A DNA stretch of 64,000 bases from JARLGU01 sp036504535 (GTDB lineage Bacteria; Armatimonadota; Armatimonadia; Armatimonadales; Capsulimonadaceae), in the NCBI GenBank assembly GCA_036504535.1, contig DASXUY010000037.1, forward strand, positions 1 through 64,000, written 5' to 3'. The notes beneath the pieces were generated by a model. That model was not told the DNA's origin, did not search any database, and saw nothing but the letters and a program-made list of their open reading frames with translations. A program made the translations under genes and the position numbers. This document shows, piece after piece, positions 34,701 to 41,331 of the stretch (the stretch's first letter is position 1; each line of letters starts with the position of its first letter).

Positions 34701-37700
34701 ACAGCGCAGTGATTGCTGCGACAGGGTTGTTCACTGTCAGCGTCTTAGCAGCACTTGCTCCCCCGCCTGGAGTCGGAGCGGTGATCACAACTGGTATCAG
34801 TCCGCCCACAGCGACAGCGGTGGCAGGCACTGTCGCGCTTAGTGTTCCGTCGTTGTTCAAAGTCGTGGTGAGCGCTGTGCCCGCCACCTTGATCTGCGAA
34901 CCGGTCACGATACCGGTTCCAGTCGCGGTCAACGCGAATGAGCTTGCTCCCATCGCAACCGTCGTAGGCGTGAAGCTGGTGAGTACCGGCACACGGTTGT
35001 TAACTGTAAGTGTCGCAGCGGCGCTGGTTCCCCCACCTGGCGTCGGCGCCGTCACAGTGATCGACAACGGGCCAGCTGTGGTCAACGCCGTGGAATCGAT
35101 CACAGCTTTGAGCGAACCGCCAGTGACGAACGTCGTCGTCAGCGCGTCGCCGTTCAGTTTGACCGTCGAGCCTGAAACCAGGCCTGTTCCAGTCACAGTC
35201 ACGGTTGTAGATGCCGAACCTGCAACGATAGTCGAAGGTGAAAGCGCCGAAATGACGGGGACTGCATTGTCTACGGAAAGCGTCACCGTGCCGCTAACAC
35301 CGCCTCCGGGTGTCGGATTGCTCACACCGATAGCCACCGATGAGACGTTTGCCATACTGGTCACTGGCACTGTCGTCGTCACGGTTGTCGCGTTAACGTA
35401 AGTGCTCGTCATGGCCGTGCCGCCAACAGTCACTTTCGACCCGGGCACGAAGTTTGTCCCAGTAACAGTAATCGTAAACGCCACACCTCGAACAGCGGTG
35501 CTTGGCGAGATTGAGGTGACAGTAGGCACTGGGTTCGTCACGGTAAGCACTGACGAGCCGCTCGTGCCTCCTCCGGGCGTCGGGTTGAACACGGCGATGT
35601 TCACCGGGCCAGCCGAAGCGAGGCTTCCTGGAGCCAGCGTCGTGCTGAGCGTGCCATCCTGGTTCAATGTCGCGGCTTGAGCTGTTCCCGCCACCTTGAC
35701 AGTGCTGACGTCCTGAAATCCTTTCCCGGTGATTGTCAACGTTGTAGCGCCTGACCCCCTCAGCAAAGTTGTAGGCGTCATCGACGTAATCGACGGAATG
35801 GGGTAGTTAACGGTGAGGGTGGATGCTGTGCTCGCCGACGCACCAGGATTGGTAACAGTGATCTGCTTGCCGCCAACCGACCCGACCGTCGATGACGGAA
35901 CCACGGCAGTCAGCTTCGTCGTGCCAATAAAGGTGGTTGTTAGCGTCGTCGCGCCAATCGACACAACTGCGCCAGAGACGAATTTGGACCCGTTCACGGT
36001 CAATGTAAAGTCAGCTGCATTTAAGAGCACCGTTGCCGGAGCGAGGGTCGAGATAACAGCGGCCGGATTGGTCACCGTAAGGTTTGATACCTCGCTGGTC
36101 GACGCATTCGGTGCGGGGTTCGTCACCGTGACAGCGACGCTTCCAGGAGTCACAACCTTAGTCGCCGGTACGCTGGCAGTGAGTGTGGTCGACGAAACGC
36201 GTGCCGTTGTCAGCACAGTTCCGCCGACGCTGATTTGCGCGCCAGTCATAAACCCAGTGCCAGTTACCGTGAGGGTAAAGGCTGCCGCGCCGCCAACAAC
36301 CGACGAAGGCGAGAGCGACGAAATCACCGGTGTAATTATGCCTACCGCGAAGTCAGTGGCGCTCGTCCCAGTGCCCGCTGAGGTCGTTACTTCTATCGGT
36401 CCCGTTGTGGCACCATTGGGCACCGTGGTGACAATCTGTGTCGCGGTGTTCGACGACACAACGGCGGCGAGGCCATTGAAAGTCACCGCCCCTCCGGTAA
36501 GCTTGTTGCCATTGATGGTAACCGTCGTGCCCGCCGGTCCGTTGGCGGGGCTGAATCCGGTAATCGTCGGTCCGGTGCCCACGAGAGCGGGAAGGAGCAC
36601 GTTTACGATGGGTGCACCTATCCCAGTCACCATGTCGTATCCGATGGACGTCGCAAAGCCGTTACTGCCGCTGGTGATGTCGTGGAAATACGTATCCAGC
36701 GATGCGGACGCGCCAAGCGAATAGAGCCCGGCGAAAAGCTCCGCCTGCCCGATTGGCGTAGCGCGATTGCCGTTCACTAGGCCCATAAAGCCCGCCCAGA
36801 GTGGGCATGAAAGACTGGTACCTCCCACCTGATATGTCCCACCGCCCTGCACCACCAAAACTCCCGTGTTCGGGTCCGCAAGGGCTGACACATCTGGCAC
36901 GCGACGGTTACCGGACGCCACCCACGAGCTCTGAAACGCCTGATACGGCTCGTAAGCGCTGATGCCTCCACCCGAACCAGACCAACCCGTCTCCGACACC
37001 CAGTTGTTGCTGCTGTCCACGCGAAGCGTCGTGCCGCCTACAGCTGTGACATTCGGCGACGATGATGGATAGCTCACACCGGCACCGTTGTCGCCAGTGG
37101 AGACGAAGTAAGTTACGTTTGGAGCGCTGAAGTACACCGTGTCCATGGTTCGCTGACCGTTGAACTCGCTGCCGCCCCAGCTCATCGACACAATAGAAGC
37201 ATGCTGGGCCGCATACGCTACTGCGTCATAGAGCGAACTGCCGTTATTCGGCGCGATCACGAGGAGGATGTTGGCGTCGGGAGCCATCGCGTGCACCCAC
37301 TCAACGTCCATCGCCGTTTCAAGCGCCCAGGACGTGTTGTTGCTCGAAGGCGGTCCGTTTGGGCGTACGATGGTCATTGTAGGGTTTGCGGTCGCTGGGC
37401 CATTGTATGGCAACCCGTATCGCGCGCTGAAAGCCGCAAGGTCGCTCTGCGTCAGGTCTGTTCCGCTGCTATTGATATCGCCGTAAGCGTCAACCACGGC
37501 GATAGTCACACCCGCCCCGGTCGCGTTGCCGAGCGGCAGCGCAGGAATACCATAGGCACCCCGAATTGGCGATGGGCCGTAGGGAATCGTAGCGAAGCTG
37601 GTGTGAGGCACGAAGAGCGGCGCAACATACGCCTTGCCGATCACCGGTGGCGTCGCCGTCCAGCCTGGCGGAACGATCTGCTGCGCCACAGTAGGTGCCG

Positions 37701-37845
37701 CGTGCGCACGCGGTGCGGGAGCCAGGGCAAACGCCAACAGGCACGCCACCACGAGACGAAGTGCAGCATGAGCCGCATTGTGGGGAAAATTTGGTTCGCG
37801 TCGGCTGAAATCCGTTTCAGCTTCGCGAGAAAATCCGTGTGTCAT
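31768..37845 (-). CDS. Giant secreted S53 (sedolisin) peptidase with 18 IPT/TIG repeats
   Basis: About 2025 residues from the ATG at 37845 (GGGGG lies 5 bases before it). A signal peptide (LRLVVACLLAFALAPAPRAHA) is followed by the S53 catalytic domain: ALETAMDVEW holds the Glu and Asp of the family triad in the usual E-x3-D spacing, STGDNGAG holds the oxyanion Asp, and VGGTSLSCPLWAG holds the nucleophile Ser near residue 345. The Ca-site end motif DITSGSNG ... GYDMVTGIGAP is present. No separate pro-domain of usual size is seen. From about residue 435 come 18 IPT/TIG-like units of about 90 residues, each with a NPTPGGG or APTPGGG turn. Repeats 7-9 are a tandem duplicate of 10-12. No anchor motif is visible at the C-terminus. 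A c-di-GMP-I riboswitch lies upstream. Confidence 0.9.
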   Translation of the reverse strand: MTHGFSREAETDFSRREPNFPHNAAHAALRLVVACLLAFALAPAPRAHAAPTVAQQIVPPGWTATPPVIGKAYVAPLFVPHTSFATIPYGPSPIRGAYGIPALPLGNATGAGVTIAVVDAYGDINSSGTDLTQSDLAAFSARYGLPYNGPATANPTMTIVRPNGPPSSNNTSWALETAMDVEWVHAMAPDANILLVIAPNNGSSLYDAVAYAAQHASIVSMSWGGSEFNGQRTMDTVYFSAPNVTYFVSTGDNGAGVSYPSSSPNVTAVGGTTLRVDSSNNWVSETGWSGSGGGISAYEPYQAFQSSWVASGNRRVPDVSALADPNTGVLVVQGGGTYQVGGTSLSCPLWAGFMGLVNGNRATPIGQAELFAGLYSLGASASLDTYFHDITSGSNGFATSIGYDMVTGIGAPIVNVLLPALVGTGPTITGFSPANGPAGTTVTINGNKLTGGAVTFNGLAAVVSSNTATQIVTTVPNGATTGPIEVTTSAGTGTSATDFAVGIITPVISSLSPSSVVGGAAAFTLTVTGTGFMTGAQISVGGTVLTTARVSSTTLTASVPATKVVTPGSVAVTVTNPAPNASTSEVSNLTVTNPAAVISTLAPATVLLNAADFTLTVNGSKFVSGAVVSIGATTLTTTFIGTTKLTAVVPSSTVGSVGGKQITVTNPGASASTASTLTVNYPIPSITSMTPTTLLRGSGATTLTITGKGFQDVSTVKVAGTAQAATLNQDGTLSTTLAPGSLASAGPVNIAVFNPTPGGGTSGSSVLTVTNPVPTVTSISPSTAVRGVAFTITVTGTNFVPGSKVTVGGTAMTSTYVNATTVTTTVPVTSMANVSSVAIGVSNPTPGGGVSGTVTLSVDNAVPVISALSPSTIVAGSASTTVTVTGTGLVSGSTVKLNGDALTTTFVTGGSLKAVIDSTALTTAGPLSITVTAPTPGGGTSAAATLTVNNRVPVLTSFTPTTVAMGASSFALTATGTGIVTGSQIKVAGTALTTTLNNDGTLSATVPATAVAVGGLIPVVITAPTPGGGASAAKTLTVNNPVAAITALSPSTVTRSQSSFLLTVKADSIIAGAKIVAGGVQLPTTFNGTDTLTATVPASVVATSSSVAITVLNPTPGGGASSASSLTVLNGIPLITTVSPTTALCGSASAAIAVTGWGFVAGSTINIDGTPLTTTGSGTTLKATIPGSALVTAGPIAITVTAPTPGGGTSTAAAFTVNNRVPVLTSISPATVAMGASSFTLTATGTGIVSGSQIKVAGTALTTTLNEDGTLSATVPASAVSVGGLVPVIITAPTPGGGSSAAKTLTVNNPVASISAISPSTVTRSQSSFLLTVKADNIITGAKIVAGTTQLPTTFNGTDTLTATVPASVVATASSVAITVLNPTPGGGASSASTLTVLNGVPLITTVSPTTVLRNSASAAITVTGWGYVAGSTINIDGTPLTTTGSGTTLKATIPGSALTAAGPIAITVTAPTPGGGTSAASSITVNNGVPQITALSTRTVALDSDTFTLTITGLRFVAGCTVTVGGAALTPTANQDGTLSVDVPDTMLTTAATLAVIVTAPAPGGGSSAAMTLTVANPVPAITSIWPTTVVRSAQPFTVTVTGTNFVLGSVINAGGVALTTTVNNDGTLSASIPASAVAKVASLAIKVVNPAPGGGSSVAATLAVSNAVPVIATLTPSTVTMGAASSITITGTGLVTGTKVTVAGVTYNATANANGSLTFTLPATAMTSASPVSLIVTAPTPGGGDSNALSLTVNNRVPTVTIVSPASVVRGAADFTVTLTGAGFVTGSVISLNGSPLTTTLNANGTLSATIVSASVASAGKLQLTVSAPPPGGGVSSAATLTVNNPMAKITSISPTSATRGGATFTLTATGTGFVPESVIKVGVTALTTTLNQDGTLSASVPSGTITTAGAVAVTVVNPTPGGGTSTAATLTSLNPAPSITAVSPSSVAHGSVALKITVTGTGIVQGSVIKVNSTSLTTTFANGAISGTIPATLLVSAGTLNITVFNPTPGGGTSSAATFTVN
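33383..34996 (-). repeat. 807-bp tandem duplication within the IPT region
   Basis: IPT repeats 7-9 (about 34190-34996) and 10-12 (about 33383-34189) are nearly the same in protein and DNA, offset by 807 bases or 269 codons. Shared unusual segments such as GWGFVAGSTINIDGTPLTTT or its one-residue variant mark the two copies. The frame is kept. Confidence 0.85.
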
Positions 37846-38408
37846 TATGTCCCCCAAAACGCCCATCCATGAAGCGTTTGAGAAGTGACCGTCATTTAGT
37901 AACGAAAGCTAACATGGCGGTTATTGGGGCGTTTCACGTGACTTACCGGGAAACTGGACAGCGGACGCCTTGCGGCGCCCGCCGTTTTAGCCCACTCCAC
38001 TTAGGAGAACAGATTTACGGAGTTGTATACGCACCGATGCACCTATTCGGTAGCTCGGCCTTCTCGACTATCGAGACCCGTTAGCTTTGCGTCCTCACCT
38101 CGCGGCGAGTTTGCCATTTCGTAAGGAGAGTGGGCCTTACCAAGCATAATTATCGGTTAAGAACTAACTGCCAATACCTGGTATTTTTACTGTATTGACA
38201 GCCTGCTAATGGAATTACGGTAAATTTAGCGCTCGCCTGTCTCTCTTTTCCGAGGAATATGCCTCTGGCTCAGGCTCGCGGTGAAAAATCGTCGGCAAAT
38301 AAGTTAGCAAGTGAAACGATTTGGGTAACAACTCCGCAGGAAACCTGCAATTTGGGGCGTATTCCTATCCGGTGCGCTGAGCGCTTGACGACACCGGCGG
38401 AGGGAACC
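37846..38408. other. Divergent region between S53-IPT and TonB-receptor genes
   Basis: This 563-base region holds the riboswitch and S53 leader on the minus strand. On the plus side TTGACA lies at about 38195-38200; an obvious -10 box at ideal spacing is lacking. GGAGGGAACC just before 38409 is a good ribosome-binding site for a GTG start. Confidence 0.5.
38041..38121 (-). ncRNA. Cyclic di-GMP-I (GEMM-I) riboswitch
   Basis: Read on the minus strand, the segment has TGGCAAAC, then a stem CTCGCC-GCGA-GGTGAG with the GNRA tetraloop, then the invariant GGACGCAAAGC, then a second stem closed by TCTCGA-TAG-TCGAGA, then GGCCGAGCTACCGA. This order and these invariant blocks fit the GEMM-I class. It lies about 195 bases upstream of the S53-IPT start. 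A 9-bp stem (GCGGGCGCC-GCAA-GGCGTCCGC, about 37965-37990) follows in the leader. No T-run is seen after it, so control may be at translation or mRNA folding level. Confidence 0.88.
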
Positions 38409-40649
38409 GTGTTACGCCAATGGAAAGTTGCCTCGCCTAACCTGAAATGCCGCGACGGAGCGGCGTCATTCGTACCGCTGTGTTTAATCGGACACACTCG
38501 GAATGTTGCCATCCTCCTCATCGCCATGGGGTGCGCAACGTCGGCCGCTGCCGATACCCTCGGTATGCCGAGACCATCAAAGCCCGTGGCCGAGATGAGT
38601 ATCGAGGAGCTGATGCAGGTTCAGGTGGCGACGGTCACCACAGCCTCGAAAACCCCCGAAAAAGCGACTGACACGCCTGGAACCACTCTCGTTATTGACG
38701 CGCGCGACATTCAACTTCGTGGTTATTCGACGCTCAAGGACGTTCTGCGCGATCTCCCAGGCATGGAGACAACCGAACAGTATTTCTCCGAGATCGGCAC
38801 CAATGTCCCAGTCCGAGGGATTGTCGGCAACAACACGATCATCCTGCTTATCAATGGCATGCGCGTCAACCCACCCGGCGGCGAGTTCTTGCCAATTCAC
38901 ACCGACGTGAGCGTCCGCGAAGCTGAGCAGATTGAGATCGTATACGGCCCAGGGTCGACACTGTACGGCCAAGACGCCATTAGCGCTGTCATCAATATCA
39001 AGACGAAGACCTATGCCAAACCCACGGGCGATTTCGGGATTAACGCGGGCATGTACAATAGTCGCGAAGCGTGGTTTGGCGGAGGCGCAAATCTAGACCA
39101 AAGCGGGAAGTCTAAAATATCAGGCTTCATTCAGACAGATACGTCGAGTCTCAATCGACTCGACAAAGACTTCCCCGCTTACTGGGATTCATTCCGCAAA
39201 GAGGCTGTAGCAAGAGGACAGGGCGCGATTCCCTGGCGGACCGATCGAGGCCTAAATGCCTTCGCTCGTATTGATCTTGGTGGCAACACATCCCTGCAGG
39301 TCTGGCGCCGCCAATCGCTACGCAGCAGCGCTGAAGGCTACACGCCGGTCCTCGGCTACCTTGATGTAGCACGGTGGGGTGACATTTCCACGGTAGGCGA
39401 ACTCAAGCACACGGTCAAGCTCTCAGAACAAACCCGGCTGGACTCAACTCTGACCGCCAACGAATACCGCACCGATCCCGAGAATGAATACGTGCCCCTC
39501 GGTACCGCGACCACATGGAACCTCGGCGATTTCAAGTATGCCAAAGGCAAATCCGCGACGCTGGAGGAAACTATTCACGCTCAACCGGCGCGTAACCTCA
39601 CCCTCCTCGTCGGCGCAATCGCTGGCACCTACGACATCATTCCAAAGTCAACGATTCCCGCCGGGCTGTCGGCATCGAACGCCGGAAGCTTCACTTATTA
39701 CACGGTCAAAGGCGATCCCACATCCATCCAGACCATTCCTCGCGTTGGGCAGGAAAAGTACCAGACCTATGGGGCCTACATCGAGGGGACATGGCAAACT
39801 TCATCCCGCCTCAAGACCATCTTCGGCGCTCGCGTTGATAAAGATACGCGGCTCGACAATGTGCCATTCCTACCGAGGTTCGCTGCCGTCTATGACTTGG
39901 CGCCGAACGTCAAAATAAAATACACGTATACCCGCGCCTATATCGCGCCAGCCGCATATTTCAGTTTCGCAACCTACGACAATGGCAGCCTCCTCGCCAC
40001 GTCGAACCCGGAAATCAAGCCCGAAACCGCGATCTCAAATGAAGTCAATATTACATACACGCGCAACCGAGCCAATCTCGGGCTGAGCATCTATAGTGGA
40101 ACGCAAAGCGACCTCATCCAAGTCTCCGACGCGGGGCTGCCTCAAAACATTGTCACCCAAACGGTCTATTTGGATGCAGTTGGCACACAGAAACGCACCC
40201 TGGTGCACAGCGTCAACAACGGCAACAGCCGCAACAATGGGGCTGACCTCTTTGGTCGGCTCGATCTCGGCCGCGTCAACATGTGGTTCTCCTATTCGTA
40301 TGTAGACTTCCGCGAATCGACCAATGGAGTAAGTTCGGGACTTTCCGGAGTTTCCCGCCACAACTATCGTCTCGGCGCAACATTTGTCGTTAGCTCCAGA
40401 TTTTTCATCACGCCCAGCGTCGTTATGAGAAGCACGCCCAGCCACACAACTTCAGGCGTTCTGGGCGACGAACTTAGCAATCCCTATTCGGCAAACCTGC
40501 ACTGCATGTACAACGCCACGAAGCACTTGGAGGCGTTCTTGGATGTCACAAACTTGACGAATCATAAATATGCGCTCACCGGCTTAGTCGGTCAGGCGAT
40601 ACCGCAGGAACCGGTACGCGTTTCTTTAGGAGCACGCCAAACATTCTAG
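38409..40649 (+). CDS. TonB-dependent outer membrane receptor
   Basis: About 747 residues from a GTG at 38409, preceded by GGAGGGAACC; an ATG at 38259 would place the signal peptide about 77 residues in, which is unusual. After the signal (NVAILLIAMGCATSAAA) comes the plug domain with TTLVIDARDIQLRGYSTLKD, IVGNNTIILLINGMRVN and IEIVYGPGSTLYGQDAISAV. A 22-strand-type barrel follows, ending in the terminal aromatic residue Phe (SLGARQTF). The ligand is unknown. It is followed 16-60 bases later by a YfiR-like gene and then a hybrid kinase, a known gene neighbourhood for signalling linked to outer-membrane receptors. Confidence 0.9.
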   Translation: MLRQWKVASPNLKCRDGAASFVPLCLIGHTRNVAILLIAMGCATSAAADTLGMPRPSKPVAEMSIEELMQVQVATVTTASKTPEKATDTPGTTLVIDARDIQLRGYSTLKDVLRDLPGMETTEQYFSEIGTNVPVRGIVGNNTIILLINGMRVNPPGGEFLPIHTDVSVREAEQIEIVYGPGSTLYGQDAISAVINIKTKTYAKPTGDFGINAGMYNSREAWFGGGANLDQSGKSKISGFIQTDTSSLNRLDKDFPAYWDSFRKEAVARGQGAIPWRTDRGLNAFARIDLGGNTSLQVWRRQSLRSSAEGYTPVLGYLDVARWGDISTVGELKHTVKLSEQTRLDSTLTANEYRTDPENEYVPLGTATTWNLGDFKYAKGKSATLEETIHAQPARNLTLLVGAIAGTYDIIPKSTIPAGLSASNAGSFTYYTVKGDPTSIQTIPRVGQEKYQTYGAYIEGTWQTSSRLKTIFGARVDKDTRLDNVPFLPRFAAVYDLAPNVKIKYTYTRAYIAPAAYFSFATYDNGSLLATSNPEIKPETAISNEVNITYTRNRANLGLSIYSGTQSDLIQVSDAGLPQNIVTQTVYLDAVGTQKRTLVHSVNNGNSRNNGADLFGRLDLGRVNMWFSYSYVDFRESTNGVSSGLSGVSRHNYRLGATFVVSSRFFITPSVVMRSTPSHTTSGVLGDELSNPYSANLHCMYNATKHLEAFLDVTNLTNHKYALTGLVGQAIPQEPVRVSLGARQTF

Positions 40650-40710
40650 CCCTCGCATCGAATCATTGACGAGTGTGATTGCATTCCAACTTGATGGCAA
40701 GTATCCCAAC

Positions 40711-41328
40711 ATGACACGAACGCTGGAAAAAATTCAAACGACACCACCGGGCGCCGTTGGCATCGCGGCAGGACGGAGCCTCACCATGGCCGCAATTGGG
40801 CTTGCCATGATAGTGCTCTCGCACGTATGCGCCTTGGCGGGCCCAGCGCCGGAGTACCAGGTCAAGGCAGCATTCTTATACAATTTCGCCAAGTTCGCCA
40901 CGTTCCCGCCTCAGGCACTGCCAGCCGATACCGCCACATTCACAATCGCCGTTTTGGGTGACGATCCATTCGGCACCACGCTGGACCAAACAGTTCAAGG
41001 CAAGACTATTGCCGATCGCAAGATAGTCGTGCGTCGCATCGATAGCGCCGACGAGGCCAAGCACTGCCAGCTTCTCTTCGTCTGCGCGTCACATAAGAAA
41101 GAATACGCGTCAATTCTATCCCGGCTCAAAGGCCAAAACATCCTCACCGTTGGCGAGAGCGAAGGGTTCGCCACTAAAGGCGGCATGATCAATTTTTACG
41201 TCGAAGACAATCGTGTTCGGTTTGAAATCAACCCTAAGGCAGCTGACCGTGCCGGTATTCAGATAAGCTCGCAACTCTTGCGCCTCGGACGAACCGTCGC
41301 CGATGAGCCCGCGAGCAACGGATCCTGA
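40711..41328 (+). CDS. YfiR family (DUF4154) periplasmic protein
   Basis: The family core is EYQVKAAFLYNFAKFATFPP, FTIAVLGDDPFGTTLDQTV, the LLFVCASHKKEY block, and ILTVGESEGFATKGGMINFYV with EINPKAADRAGIQISSQLLRLGR at the end. A signal peptide (LAMIVLSHVCALAG) precedes it. Start choice is open: TTG 40666, ATG 40711 (given) or ATG 40786, the last having GGACGGAG upstream. YfiR in Pseudomonas holds down a membrane diguanylate cyclase; here the next gene is a hybrid kinase instead, so it probably signals to that kinase. This is inferred from position. Confidence 0.88.
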   Translation: MTRTLEKIQTTPPGAVGIAAGRSLTMAAIGLAMIVLSHVCALAGPAPEYQVKAAFLYNFAKFATFPPQALPADTATFTIAVLGDDPFGTTLDQTVQGKTIADRKIVVRRIDSADEAKHCQLLFVCASHKKEYASILSRLKGQNILTVGESEGFATKGGMINFYVEDNRVRFEINPKAADRAGIQISSQLLRLGRTVADEPASNGS

Positions 41329-41331
41329 TTC

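Noticed and set aside
31793..36724. Long plus-strand frames opposite the IPT region
   Set aside because: They mirror the repeated IPT code on the other strand; the S53-IPT frame is continuous and has a signal peptide and start site.
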